Shown: positions 16,490 through 25,587, numbered from the stretch's first letter. The stretch is DNA of 47,971 bases from UMGS1649 sp045651205 (GCA_045651205.1 JAZRSA010000057.1:1-47971), one strand, 5' to 3'. Program-made: numbers and translations. The notes: generated by a model not told the origin, from the letters alone.

Positions 16490-16540
16490 AAAGTCAGTAG
16501 TATATAAAATTACTCTAATATAATTAAAGGAGAATAGCAT

Positions 16541-18055
16541 ATGGACAGTAGACTAAAAATCAAAGCTTATGTAACATCGTACTCTGAGGAAGTCACTGGC
16601 AGCTGCAATCATGTGAAGGTTGACTGGCCGGATGGTCGGGAACTTTCGTTTGTAGTGGATTGTGGATTGTTCCAGGAAAAAGAACATTTAGAAAGGAATG
16701 CTGAGAAGTTCGGTTTTACGCCAAGCAACATTGCTTTTGCGATTGCAACTCACGTACACACTGACCATGTTGGTCGGTTCCCTTACCTTGTAAAGAAAGG
16801 TTTTATGGGTAGAATTTACACTACCGAAGAAACCAGACAGTTGTTGCCTGCCATCTTGAATGAGACATGCGACAGAATGCAAGAAGAGTACGAAGTTGCT
16901 CTCAAAAAGTACAAAGCAGAGAAACAAGCAGTGCGTAAAGCAAAGCTTGATTCGAAGGGCCGCGGCAAGAGAGATAAACAGCGTAGGGAGTATACCAAGG
17001 ATAAGCCTAAGGCTGTAACTCACATGCCCGTTTTAATTTTTGAAAGAAAAGACATTGATGTCTGCTTAGATAGAGTTAACACGGTAGCACCTTTTGAAAC
17101 TTTCTATCCTGCAGAAGGTCTCGAAGTAACATTTTATCCTAATGCTCATATCGGCGGTGCGGTTCTCGTACACGTAAGAGCTTACGATGAAAATGAGGAG
17201 TTGAACTTCTTGTTCACTGGAGACCTGGGAATGACAAATCCTGTCACTGGCGGAGAAACCATTATCCCTGATGAAGTTTGTAAGAAAATCGACTTTGTCG
17301 TATCCGAATCAACCTACGGCGCGTCCGATGGACCGCGCGATGATGAAGGCGAAAGACAGAGACATATCAAAATCTTGGAAAGCGTATATAAGAAACGCGG
17401 AACAGTAATGTATATGTCCAACTCTCTCGAGAGACCTCAGAAAGTCTGTGCAGACCTTGTAAGCATGCAGAAGGAAAATGTATTTGACGGCATAGATAAA
17501 TTCAATATCTATTTCGACTCCACGTTCGGAATCAAATGCCATTCCAAGTATGTCAAGCTTTACGGTACGGACTATGTTCCCGAGAAGTTCCAAATCATCG
17601 ATAAGACCACTCGCGACATCGTAGCCGCAGAAGAAGGACCTAAGATGATTATCTGCACATCGCCAAGACTCTATCAAGGTTCGTTCGTAACGTACGGAGC
17701 AAAGATGCTTGCAAACAAGAATGTAACGCTTATCTTCGTAGCATACATTCCTGAGAATGTAAGAAACATCGTAAACCTGCCTCGTGGTACTGAGATTGAC
17801 TACATGGGAGAAAAAGTCAGACTCATGTGTAAGATGTATAACTTCGGTTATTACTCTTCTCACATCACCCCTGAGGATTTGGATGAGTTTCTTGCAAGAT
17901 TCACAAACGCAAAAGCACTTCTTTTCAACCATGGCACTGTTGAAGCTAAGACAAACTATGTAAGACGCTACAAGACGGATGTGAACTCTACTCACAATCT
18001 CTTGTTCGGAAGAACGGTTATGCTTACTTCTGACGGCATCAAGAAGTATTTCTAA
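16541..18055 (+). CDS. Metallo-beta-lactamase fold, beta-CASP ribonuclease-like protein
   Basis: 504 aa. The metal motif HVHTDH is at residues 71-76, with later motif-like segments NAHIGGAVL, FTGDLGM and a C-terminal FNHGTVEAK. The layout fits a beta-CASP nuclease (COG1236-like RNA-processing group), with a basic insert at residues ~120-160 (KAEKQAVRKAKLDSKGRGKR, DKQRREY) that could contact RNA. RBS AAGGAG. It has its own promoter and terminator. Codon use is GC-richer than the neighbours and favours CGN arginine and ATC isoleucine. Substrate unknown; it is not RNase J, lacking that family's length and C-terminal domain. Confidence 0.83.
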   Translation: MDSRLKIKAYVTSYSEEVTGSCNHVKVDWPDGRELSFVVDCGLFQEKEHLERNAEKFGFTPSNIAFAIATHVHTDHVGRFPYLVKKGFMGRIYTTEETRQLLPAILNETCDRMQEEYEVALKKYKAEKQAVRKAKLDSKGRGKRDKQRREYTKDKPKAVTHMPVLIFERKDIDVCLDRVNTVAPFETFYPAEGLEVTFYPNAHIGGAVLVHVRAYDENEELNFLFTGDLGMTNPVTGGETIIPDEVCKKIDFVVSESTYGASDGPRDDEGERQRHIKILESVYKKRGTVMYMSNSLERPQKVCADLVSMQKENVFDGIDKFNIYFDSTFGIKCHSKYVKLYGTDYVPEKFQIIDKTTRDIVAAEEGPKMIICTSPRLYQGSFVTYGAKMLANKNVTLIFVAYIPENVRNIVNLPRGTEIDYMGEKVRLMCKMYNFGYYSSHITPEDLDEFLARFTNAKALLFNHGTVEAKTNYVRRYKTDVNSTHNLLFGRTVMLTSDGIKKYF

Positions 18056-18071
18056 GCTTAAGTCTCAAACT

Positions 18072-18104
18072 AGGGCTAACACCTAAAGGTGTTAGCTCTT
18101 TTTT
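18072..18104 (+). terminator. Terminator after the beta-CASP gene
   Basis: GGGCTAACACC pairs with GGTGTTAGCTC (one G-U) around TAAA, then TTTTTT. Confidence 0.9.
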
Positions 18105-18125
18105 GCGTAAAATGTATAGGATATA

Positions 18126-18154
18126 TGGACAAAAAAGAGAATATGTAATAGTAT
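18126..18154 (+). promoter_or_regulatory. Conserved-spacer promoter (site 3)
   Basis: TGGACA (18126-18131), spacer AAAAAGAGAATATGTAA, TAGTAT (18149-18154). The spacer differs by only one or two bases from sites 1 and 4. Confidence 0.6.
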
Positions 18155-18183
18155 TTTTATATAGATAAAATAAGAGGTAACAT

Positions 18184-19101
18184 ATGAGAAACAAAAAAGG
18201 TGCTGCTCTAATATTAGTAGGAATAATGTTAATAGGTGCTACGCTAATAGCAGGTGGAGTAATGAGCTCTATTAGAAATAAAGAATATACAAAATATTAT
18301 GTTGAAACAAAAGGCGTGCTTTCTGGTACGGATATATATTCAAGTGATTATGACGGGGAAACATATAGCTTAGAATACGAATATGTAGTAGATGGAGAGA
18401 AATATTACATATCTACAGATTACGGTACGGGAATAGTACCTAAAGAAGGAACTACTAAAACTATAAGATACAATCCAGATAATCCAAATGAAGCTGTTAT
18501 TGCCGGGAATACAACAAGTGTGATTTTTTATGTTATAGGTTTTATGTTTTTCTTTATTCCAATGGTGCTCATAATGGCTGAATCAAATCAAAAAGAAGAT
18601 ACGAATAAAAGAAAAGCAAAAGAAAGAATAATGCCAATATTAATAGGAATAATATTTGCTGGAATTGGAATTGGCTTTTATATACTTATGTGTAGTGGAA
18701 CAGATGATTTATCCTTAAAGAGTGCATTTGATACAGCTGGATTTATAGCTGTAATACCACTATTGTTTGTGCTGTTAGGTGTGTATGTAGCAATTTCTTC
18801 GATATTGCCTAGAAAAGCAAGAGAAATTGTAATAAAAGTTGAGGACGTAATCGATTTATACGATGGCCGCTATAACGTTATATTTGCAGATCAGACTACA
18901 AATTCGCTAAGTGAAAGAACAGGTATATATGGTCGCTATGTATATAATACAAATAACATTAACAAATTTGTAAAAGATAAGAAGTTTAAGGTTAATATAT
19001 ATAAATATAGTGTAATGTTTCAAATGGTACAAATTTCAGAATATATTAGAGCAATAAGCCTGAATGCTTTTAATGATGAAGATTTTGAAGAAAGTATTTA
19101 A
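18184..19101 (+). CDS. DUF3592-like membrane protein
   Basis: 305 aa. A first hydrophobic helix at residues ~8-28 is followed by an extracytoplasmic beta-rich segment (YSLEYEYVVDGEKYYISTDY, then IRYNPDNPNEAVI) typical of DUF3592, then further helices at ~115-135, 155-175 and 185-205, and a C-terminal soluble region. RBS AAGAGGT. Function unknown. It shares a conserved-spacer promoter with the pilin-like genes and so may belong to the same regulon, which is inference. It ends at a strong terminator. Confidence 0.72.
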   Translation: MRNKKGAALILVGIMLIGATLIAGGVMSSIRNKEYTKYYVETKGVLSGTDIYSSDYDGETYSLEYEYVVDGEKYYISTDYGTGIVPKEGTTKTIRYNPDNPNEAVIAGNTTSVIFYVIGFMFFFIPMVLIMAESNQKEDTNKRKAKERIMPILIGIIFAGIGIGFYILMCSGTDDLSLKSAFDTAGFIAVIPLLFVLLGVYVAISSILPRKAREIVIKVEDVIDLYDGRYNVIFADQTTNSLSERTGIYGRYVYNTNNINKFVKDKKFKVNIYKYSVMFQMVQISEYIRAISLNAFNDEDFEESI

Positions 19102-19102
19102 T

Positions 19103-19136
19103 AAAAAGGATAGACAAGCTGTCTATCCTTTTTATT
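19103..19136 (+). terminator. Terminator after the DUF3592-like gene
   Basis: AAAAAGGATAGAC (19103-19115) pairs perfectly with GTCTATCCTTTTT (19121-19133). Confidence 0.9.
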
Positions 19137-19168
19137 TGTGTGAATTTGCGGTAGATATACAGGGGATA

Positions 19169-19197
19169 TTGCAACATTTTCGCTTTTTTGGTAGAAT
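19169..19197 (+). promoter_or_regulatory. Promoter of the 19227-23080 gene group
   Basis: TTGCAA (19169-19174), 17-base spacer, TAGAAT (19192-19197) with extended -10 TGG. Confidence 0.75.
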
Positions 19198-19226
19198 ATT
19201 ATATGTAAAAATTTGAGGTGGTATAT

Positions 19227-20369
19227 ATGGCAAACGTATTAGATTATATAAAATGGAGAGGAGATTTAAGTGTTACGCAAGATGGCTTTAATGAAGTGGA
19301 TGGATTAATCCTTTCTAGAGCATCATATTTTCCATTTGAAGCTTTAATGAAAGATGGAGAAACTGTTACATTTAAAGAAATTGGTGAAAGATATTCTAAA
19401 CTTGATCCTAAGAAATTAAATATCCTTTGGCCAGATGATGTAGAGCTAATACCTGCTATGGGTTCTTGTAAAAGATTTGGTGAAATGTTAGTAACTAAAT
19501 ATGACCATAAGATTATAAAAGAAAAAGATATCCAATATGCAGCTGTAACAATAATTATGCCAAACGATACAATCTATGTGTCATATAGAGGGACAGATAG
19601 TACTGTGGTTGGATGGAAAGAAGACCTTAATATGACATTTATGACTCACGTTGCATCTCAAATAGAAGGAGTTAAATATTTAGAAAAAGTAGCTAAAGAA
19701 TATGAGAATAAAAAAATATTAGTTGGCGGACATTCTAAAGGCGGTAATGTTGCGGTATATTCGGCAATGTTTGCAAGTAAAGATGTTATAGACAGAATTG
19801 TTACTGTATACAACAACGAAGGCCCTGGATTTAATAAAGAAATACTTGAGACTGAAGGATACAAAGAAATTATTAAAAAGGTAGAAACATATATTCCACA
19901 AGATTCTGTTTTTGGTAGAATGTTATATAACGAAGGCAGATATACAGTTGTTAAAAGCAACGAATTTGGTGTTATGCAACATGATTTATACAGCTGGGAA
20001 ATAGAAGGAAATAGTTTTGTAAAACTTAAAGAAGTAACAAACGGAAGTAAGTTTATAGATAAAGCATTAAAGGACTGGTTAGAGAAAACAGATCCTAAGA
20101 AACGTGAACAAGTAATAGAAACTGTATTTAGTATAATAAATACAACTAATATAGAATCATTTAAAGAACTTGTTAAAAATCCAATTGTTAAAGCAAAAAC
20201 TCTACTAGGAGCATATAGCGGATTAGATGAAGAAACAAAAGATATGGTTATTAAAACAATAACAATGCTATTTAAGATAATGAAAGATAATTTTGTAGAA
20301 GAAACAAAATTAAAAAGTAAAGCTAAAAAAGAAGGGAAAAAGAATGTTAGAACTGAACAAACAGTATAG
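19227..20369 (+). CDS. Mbeg1-like (DUF2974) alpha/beta hydrolase
   Basis: 380 aa. Begins MANVLDYIKWRGDLSVTQDG and contains YVSYRGTDSTVVGWKEDLNM and the nucleophile elbow GGHSKGGN (G-x-S-x-G), as in the DUF2974 lipase-like family. It probably hydrolyses an ester, substrate unknown. The start at 19227 follows GAGGTGG; a GTG at 19218 is part of that RBS. The C-terminal third is helical and lysine-rich. Its end overlaps the next gene by 26 bases, so the two are translationally linked. Confidence 0.85.
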   Translation: MANVLDYIKWRGDLSVTQDGFNEVDGLILSRASYFPFEALMKDGETVTFKEIGERYSKLDPKKLNILWPDDVELIPAMGSCKRFGEMLVTKYDHKIIKEKDIQYAAVTIIMPNDTIYVSYRGTDSTVVGWKEDLNMTFMTHVASQIEGVKYLEKVAKEYENKKILVGGHSKGGNVAVYSAMFASKDVIDRIVTVYNNEGPGFNKEILETEGYKEIIKKVETYIPQDSVFGRMLYNEGRYTVVKSNEFGVMQHDLYSWEIEGNSFVKLKEVTNGSKFIDKALKDWLEKTDPKKREQVIETVFSIINTTNIESFKELVKNPIVKAKTLLGAYSGLDEETKDMVIKTITMLFKIMKDNFVEETKLKSKAKKEGKKNVRTEQTV

Positions 20370-21705
20370 CTTCAAAATCAAAGATGTTGGTATGAATTTT
20401 GAAGGGGTAACAAAAACAGAAGATGGACTTACTGTGTTTGTACCTGGCACACTTAAAGATGAAGAAGTAACAGCTAAAATAATTAAGGTTAATAAAAACT
20501 ATGCTTTAGGAGATTTAAGGGAAATAAAAGAAGCTTCTAAAAAAAGAGTTAAACCTGTATGCGCATATTATGATAGATGCGGTGGTTGCGAGGCTATGCA
20601 TACAGACTATGCCAACACTTTAGAAATAAAGAAAAAAAAAGTAGTAAATAATATAAAGAAACAAGGATTAGATGAAAATCTTGTTACAGATATATTTGGC
20701 ATGGATAAGCCATATTATTACAGAAATAAAGTTCAATATCCAATGTTAAACCGTAATGGTAAAAACTATGTTGGTATGTATGAAAAAGGCAGCCATGATT
20801 TAGTTAACAACAAAGAGTGCTATATTCAAGATGAAACAACACATAGAGTTGCAAGAAGATTATTTGAACTTTTAGATAAAGAAAAGTTTGTAGGATACAA
20901 TGAAAAAACGCTTAAAGGTGATGTGCGTAATATCATGGTTAGACGCGGTATACATACTGATGAAGTTATGTGTGTATTAGTTGTAACAGATAAGAACTTA
21001 GCAAAAGATAAAAGAATGGATAGCATAGTAAAAGAAATTACTAAAGAATATCCAACTATTAAATCTTTTGTGTTAAATATAAATAGTAAAAATACAAATG
21101 TAATACTTTCAGATGAGAATGTATGTATTTATGGAAATGAATATATAACAGATAAAATAGGTGAATATACTTTTAAGATTACAGCTGATTCATTCTTCCA
21201 AGTAAATACACTTCAAGCTGAAGTATTATATAATCTTCTAAAAACGGAGCTGAAGTTAGATAAAGACAAAACTGTACTTGAACTATATAGTGGAGTTGGA
21301 AGTATAGGTATATATTTATCTGATGCAGTAAAAGATATATATGCAGTAGAAATTGTAGAATCCGCAGTAGAAGCTGCTAAAGAAAATGCTAGAATAAATA
21401 ATGTAGAAAATGTAATACATGTTTTAGGAGATGCTACATGTGAGACACTAAAACTTAAAGAACAAGGAAAGTTTTTTGATTACATAGTAGTAGATCCACC
21501 AAGAAAAGGATTAGATGAACAAGGTATAGAACTAATTCTTGAACTTGCACCAACAAAGATTGGATATGTAAGCTGTAATTCTGCAACACTTGCAAGAGAC
21601 TTAAAGTTATTATCTGCTAAATATAATATTAAAGATATAAAAATGGTAGATATGTTCCCTTGGACAAGTCATATAGAATGTGTTTGCGTGCTGTCAAAGA
21701 AATAA
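20344..21705 (+). CDS. rlmD: RlmD/TrmA-family 23S rRNA uracil-5 methyltransferase
   Basis: 453 aa. An N-terminal TRAM domain (residues ~5-60) is followed by 4Fe-4S cysteines Cys73, Cys79 and Cys82 (CAYYDRCGGC) and Cys159. The SAM fold has VLELYSGVGSIGIYLS, then DPPRKGLDE. The catalytic Cys411 lies in YVSCNSATLARDL and a C-terminal Glu445 in HIEC. The family makes 5-methyluridine in 23S rRNA; RlmCD-like dual specificity is possible in Firmicutes. It starts inside the previous gene. Confidence 0.9.
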   Translation: MLELNKQYSFKIKDVGMNFEGVTKTEDGLTVFVPGTLKDEEVTAKIIKVNKNYALGDLREIKEASKKRVKPVCAYYDRCGGCEAMHTDYANTLEIKKKKVVNNIKKQGLDENLVTDIFGMDKPYYYRNKVQYPMLNRNGKNYVGMYEKGSHDLVNNKECYIQDETTHRVARRLFELLDKEKFVGYNEKTLKGDVRNIMVRRGIHTDEVMCVLVVTDKNLAKDKRMDSIVKEITKEYPTIKSFVLNINSKNTNVILSDENVCIYGNEYITDKIGEYTFKITADSFFQVNTLQAEVLYNLLKTELKLDKDKTVLELYSGVGSIGIYLSDAVKDIYAVEIVESAVEAAKENARINNVENVIHVLGDATCETLKLKEQGKFFDYIVVDPPRKGLDEQGIELILELAPTKIGYVSCNSATLARDLKLLSAKYNIKDIKMVDMFPWTSHIECVCVLSKK

Positions 21706-21729
21706 ATTAGAATTTAAGGAGAAGATTTT

Positions 21730-21897
21730 ATGGAAAAGGTTTTTCATGTAATTAGCTGTGCAGCTGGCGCTGGAATGATTGGTTTCTTTGCAAATCAGTT
21801 AGATACAGTTGTGGGATGTGTGTTCTTTTCGCTTGGAATTACTTTACTCGTTGGTTCAATCATTCTGGTATCAAAACAAGATAAAGAGAACAAGTAA
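21730..21897 (+). CDS. Small two-helix membrane protein
   Basis: 55 aa. MEKVFHVISCAAGAGMIGFF and a second hydrophobic segment (VGCVFFSLGITLLVGSIILV) form two probable membrane helices joined by a short loop (ANQLDTV), ending in a charged tail KQDKENK. RBS AAGGAGAAG precedes the ATG. It follows the rRNA methyltransferase by 24 bases. Codons such as GGC, TTC and CTC make it slightly unlike its immediate neighbours. Family not recognised. Confidence 0.7.
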   Translation: MEKVFHVISCAAGAGMIGFFANQLDTVVGCVFFSLGITLLVGSIILVSKQDKENK

Positions 21898-21942
21898 ATT
21901 CCAGCAGCAATGGAACTTAAGAAATAGAAAGGTGAAATTCTT

Positions 21943-22302
21943 ATGTGGACAGAAAGAGAAAAAGAATTAACAGATTTAACTGAGATAGAAAAGTACATAG
22001 ATGAAATGGATAATTTTCATGATTATATGATAGGAGATATATCATATAACTCAGAAAAACAAGAAGCAAGAATTTGTGTTGAAACTGAACATGATGTAAA
22101 GAAAAGCTCTAAAGAGGGGTTTATATGGAATTTTGATTTTGAACAAGTAACAAACATCTTAATTAGCGTAGATTCAATGCTTTCGTGTTATGTTCATGAA
22201 ATAACAGTAGAAGAGAACCAAGTCCATTTTTGGTTAACTAATGGAAATATATATGTTACGGCAAATAAAGTTAAATTAGGAATACCATGTAAGGATAAAT
22301 AG
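21943..22302 (+). CDS. Unrecognised 119-aa cytoplasmic protein
   Basis: 119 aa, acidic at the start (MWTEREKELTDLTEIEKYID) and then beta-rich (EARICVETEHDVK, VHFWLTNGNIYVTANKVKL). No signal peptide, membrane segment or known motif. RBS AAAGGTG lies about 9 bases before the ATG. Codon use is typical of the genome. It lies between the small membrane protein and plsC on the same strand with short gaps, so co-transcription is likely. Function unknown. Confidence 0.75.
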   Translation: MWTEREKELTDLTEIEKYIDEMDNFHDYMIGDISYNSEKQEARICVETEHDVKKSSKEGFIWNFDFEQVTNILISVDSMLSCYVHEITVEENQVHFWLTNGNIYVTANKVKLGIPCKDK

Positions 22303-22327
22303 AAAGGATATATTAAAGGAAAAGACA

Positions 22328-23080
22328 ATGATTAGATATTATTATACTATAATAAGGAATGCTAAAAAAATTCTAAGTGTAGTAAAAACAATGAATAATA
22401 TGATTGAAGAATTAAAAATAGAACCAGAAAAGTATAGTCAAAAAGATATATATAAGTATGCTTTAGATAATATCGTAGAGACTATGCAAAGAACTGGTAA
22501 TATAACAACAAAAGTATTTGGAGAAGAAAATTTACCTAAAGAAGGTGGATATGTAATGTATCCAAATCATCAAGGTAAATATGATGTTTATGGCATAGTA
22601 TCAGCACATAAAGAACCACTAACTTTTGTTATGGATATAGAAAAATCATATACCATAGGTGTAACACAATTAGTAGAATTATTAAAAGCTAAAAGATTAA
22701 ATAAAAAAGATAATAGACAAGGTATTGTAGTTATTAATCAAGTTGCTGAAGAAGTAAAACAAGGTAGAAAATATGTATTATTCCCTGAGGGTGCTTATGA
22801 AGGAAAACATCCAGATGGTTTATTAGAATTTAGATCTGGTTGCTTTAAGATAAACTTGAAATCTAAAGTGCCTATTGTTCCAGTTGTATTAGTAAATTCA
22901 CATTTGCCATATAATACTTGGTACTTAGGTAAAATAGTAACAGAAGTACATTATCTTGAACCAATGTATTATGAAGAATACAAAGATATGACTACTAGAG
23001 AAATTAGAGATATAGTTAAAACAAGAATAGCAAACAAGATAGCAGAGATACAAGAAAATAAAAAGAAGAATAAAAAGTAA
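22328..23080 (+). CDS. plsC: 1-acyl-glycerol-3-phosphate acyltransferase (PlsC family)
   Basis: 250 aa. NHQGKYD gives the acyltransferase NH-x4-D motif I, FPEGAYEG the FPEG motif III, and KVPIVPVVLVNS the motif IV region. This family transfers the second acyl chain in phosphatidic acid synthesis at the membrane. The N-terminal ~60 residues are helical. An AAAGGA-type RBS precedes the ATG. It is the last gene of the group before a terminator. Confidence 0.9.
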   Translation: MIRYYYTIIRNAKKILSVVKTMNNMIEELKIEPEKYSQKDIYKYALDNIVETMQRTGNITTKVFGEENLPKEGGYVMYPNHQGKYDVYGIVSAHKEPLTFVMDIEKSYTIGVTQLVELLKAKRLNKKDNRQGIVVINQVAEEVKQGRKYVLFPEGAYEGKHPDGLLEFRSGCFKINLKSKVPIVPVVLVNSHLPYNTWYLGKIVTEVHYLEPMYYEEYKDMTTREIRDIVKTRIANKIAEIQENKKKNKK

Positions 23081-23083
23081 AAT

Positions 23084-23118
23084 AAAACTATCCAGGAATG
23101 GATGGTTTTATTTTTTAC
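23084..23118 (+). terminator. Terminator after plsC
   Basis: AAAACTATCC pairs with GGATGGTTTT (one G-U), followed by a T-rich tail. Confidence 0.85.
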
Positions 23119-23152
23119 ATAGTATATAAATTAAAATAATTAATTAAATGTA

Positions 23153-23181
23153 TTTTCAAAACTATTCTTGTTTGATAGAAT
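23153..23181 (+). promoter_or_regulatory. Promoter of the chrA-chrA-PBP operon
   Basis: TTTTCA (23153-23158), 17-base spacer, TAGAAT (23176-23181) with extended -10 TGA. Confidence 0.65.
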
Positions 23182-23225
23182 GTAATCAGTAATAGATAAA
23201 ACAGATGAAAAAACTAGGAGGATAA

Positions 23226-23783
23226 ATGAAAAAGAAAAATAACTATTTAGATTTGTTTAAGACATTTCTAAAGATAGGTACATTTACATTTGGTGGCGGA
23301 TATGCAATGTTATCTATAATTAAGCGTGAAGTTGTAGATAATAAAAAGTGGATAACAGAAAAAGATTTTACCAATATAATTACTATTGCAGAATCTACAC
23401 CAGGGCCAATAGCAATAAATGTTGCAACATATGTAGGATATAAGACCGCAGGAAATTTAGGCTCGTTTTTTGCTACTTTAGGAACAATATTTTCACCGGT
23501 TATTATTATTCTAATATTATCTAGCATATTAAATGTTGTTAGTGAGAATGAAATTTTAAGTAATGCGTTTTGGGGAATTAGAATAGGTGCAGTAGCTTTA
23601 ATTTTTAGCGTGCTATTTAATATGTATAAAGGATGTAAGAAAAACATATACACATATGTTACTATTGCAGTTTCGTTAATATTATTATTAGTTTTGGATA
23701 TTAGTTCAATATATATAATTATAGGGTTTATGGCATTAAGACTTGTTATGTATGCAATGAACGCCAGAAAGGAGAGAGTATGA
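23226..23783 (+). CDS. chrA: Half-size chromate transporter, first subunit
   Basis: 185 aa, one CHR domain. FLKIGTFTFGGGYAMLSIIK and ESTPGPIAINVATYVGYKTA are CHR signatures. About six hydrophobic segments. Two such half proteins encoded in tandem form a short-chain CHR pair, in contrast to full-length fused ChrA. RBS AGGAGG. The last codons overlap the next gene by four bases (ATGA). The family is named for chromate efflux, but in gut anaerobes the natural substrate is uncertain. Confidence 0.9.
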   Translation: MKKKNNYLDLFKTFLKIGTFTFGGGYAMLSIIKREVVDNKKWITEKDFTNIITIAESTPGPIAINVATYVGYKTAGNLGSFFATLGTIFSPVIIILILSSILNVVSENEILSNAFWGIRIGAVALIFSVLFNMYKGCKKNIYTYVTIAVSLILLLVLDISSIYIIIGFMALRLVMYAMNARKERV

Positions 23784-24340
23784 TTTATTTAGAATTATTT
23801 CTTACCTTTCTAAAAATAGGGACATTTACATTTGGTGGAGGTCATGCAATGATTCCACTGATACAACAAGAAGTGTTAAAAAATAGTTGGATGACACTTG
23901 AAGAATTAATAAACTTTATAGGGATTAGTGAAAGTACACCAGGTCCATTCGCGGTAAATATTGCAAGCTTTGTAGGTTATAGACTGGCTGGAGTATGGGG
24001 TGCGTTAGTATCAACAATAGGTGTAATACTAACTTCATTTATTTTAATTTTAATTATTGCAAGAGTTTTAGAAAAATACAAAGATAATAAAGTGGTTAAA
24101 TATTGTATGGAAGGGATGCAACCAGTTATAGTAGGGCTTATACTTTCTGCAATAATTACTATGGGAATTAGCGTATTCTTTCCAAATGGAATAATGTTAA
24201 ACACATTAGCTACAATCGAATTTTGGAAATCTACAGTTATTTTTGTAGTTGCAATGTTTATGCTAATTAAAAAGGTACATCCAATAAAAACAATACTAGC
24301 ATCCGGAGTGCTAGGAATAATATTAGGGTGGATAATATAA
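23780..24340 (+). CDS. chrA: Half-size chromate transporter, second subunit
   Basis: 186 aa, one CHR domain with FLKIGTFTFGGGHAMIPLIQ and ESTPGPFAVNIASFVGYRLA. It is homologous to the preceding gene. Its start overlaps that gene's stop as ATGA, indicating coupled translation and a likely heterodimer. The next gene follows after 13 bases. Confidence 0.9.
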   Translation: MIYLELFLTFLKIGTFTFGGGHAMIPLIQQEVLKNSWMTLEELINFIGISESTPGPFAVNIASFVGYRLAGVWGALVSTIGVILTSFILILIIARVLEKYKDNKVVKYCMEGMQPVIVGLILSAIITMGISVFFPNGIMLNTLATIEFWKSTVIFVVAMFMLIKKVHPIKTILASGVLGIILGWII

Positions 24341-24353
24341 AGGAGATAAAACT

Positions 24354-25541
24354 ATGGAAAAAGAAAAGAAAGGTATCTTTAATAATAAAATAGTTGGATT
24401 AGTTATAAAACTAATACTTACAGTCATAGTAGTATATGCAAGCTTTTTAATAGGGCTATTTTTGTTATTAATTTGTAGTTCGGAGGGAATTATAGATGTA
24501 TTAACATTTGCTAGTGCATTAGTATTACCTGGTTTGCTATTACCATTAATATATATTAAAAATAAAAAGAAAGTTTTTAAGGTATGGTTAGTATTTGTTT
24601 TAGTATTAGCTATAGGGGTTGGTATAAATATAGGTATTATTAGATATGATAAAAGTATCACAATAAATACAAGCCCTAATATTAATACAAGTGAATATCT
24701 ACCATTTACTAATAATTCAAAAATAGTAAAACTAGGTTATGAAGCAAGTCTTAAACTTGAAGATAATTTACCAATTGTAGATGGAGCTGCTGCAGTATTT
24801 CCTGTATATTCTGCTTTTGTAAATGCTGTATATCCAAATACAACTACGTTAAATGATGGTGTATTTGAGTATAACAATACAGTTAGAGGTTATAGACTAC
24901 TTGGAGAAAAAAGAACAGATATATTCTTTGGAGCATATCCGTCAGAAACACAAATAGATGACGCAAAAGAAAATGGCACGGAATTTGAATATACCAAAAT
25001 AGGAACAGAAGCATTTGTATTCTTTGTACATAAAGATAATCCAATAGACAGTTTAACAACAGAGCAAATTAGAAAGATTTATGCTGGTGAAATAACTAAC
25101 TGGAAAGAGGTTGGTGGAAAGAATGAAGAAATACTTGCGTTCCAAAGAAATGAAGGAAGTGGAAGCCAAAGCATGTTAATTCGTTTTATGAATGGTAAAA
25201 AGATAATGAAAGCACCAACTGAACTAGTAAATGATTTTATGTCTGGAATTATCGAACAGGTTTCTAATTATAGAAATAAAACAAATTCAATTGGATTTTC
25301 GTTTAGATATTATCTTGAGGGAATTATTAAGAATCCAAATATAAAAATGGTAAGTATAGATGGCATAGCTCCAACTGTAGAAAATATTAAAAATGGAAGA
25401 TATCCAGTTACAACTTCGTTATATGCAGTAACATATAAAGATAATCCTAATCCAAATGTTGAAAAACTATTAAATTGGGTTTTATCTAACGAAGGTCAAG
25501 AAATAATAGAAAAAACAGGTTATGTGGGAGTTGGAAAATAA
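24354..25541 (+). CDS. Membrane-tethered PstS-like substrate-binding protein
   Basis: 395 aa. Residues ~15-100 hold three hydrophobic helices separated by short charged loops. From ~120 on is a PstS-like periplasmic-binding domain (PIVDGAAAVFPVYSAFVNAV, then FGAYPSE, IGTEAFVFFVHKDNP, IRKIYAGEITNWKEVGG, FQRNEGSGSQSM, NSIGFSFRYY). These match phosphate-binding PstS in order, but there is no lipobox and no PstCAB genes nearby. It lies 13 bases after the chrA pair and probably shares its transcript. It may sense or deliver an oxyanion for the transporter; that is inference. Confidence 0.85.
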   Translation: MEKEKKGIFNNKIVGLVIKLILTVIVVYASFLIGLFLLLICSSEGIIDVLTFASALVLPGLLLPLIYIKNKKKVFKVWLVFVLVLAIGVGINIGIIRYDKSITINTSPNINTSEYLPFTNNSKIVKLGYEASLKLEDNLPIVDGAAAVFPVYSAFVNAVYPNTTTLNDGVFEYNNTVRGYRLLGEKRTDIFFGAYPSETQIDDAKENGTEFEYTKIGTEAFVFFVHKDNPIDSLTTEQIRKIYAGEITNWKEVGGKNEEILAFQRNEGSGSQSMLIRFMNGKKIMKAPTELVNDFMSGIIEQVSNYRNKTNSIGFSFRYYLEGIIKNPNIKMVSIDGIAPTVENIKNGRYPVTTSLYAVTYKDNPNPNVEKLLNWVLSNEGQEIIEKTGYVGVGK

Positions 25542-25557
25542 AGTTAAATATATTAAA

Positions 25558-25587
25558 TAAGACTATCCAGAAATGGGTAGTTTTTAT
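25558..25587 (+). terminator. Terminator after the PstS-like gene
   Basis: ACTATCC (25562-25568) pairs with GGGTAGT (25575-25581, one G-U), then a T-run. Confidence 0.75.

Noticed and set aside
17309..17995. 228-codon open frame on the minus strand
   Set aside because: Antisense shadow of the beta-CASP nuclease gene; no RBS and no recognisable protein.
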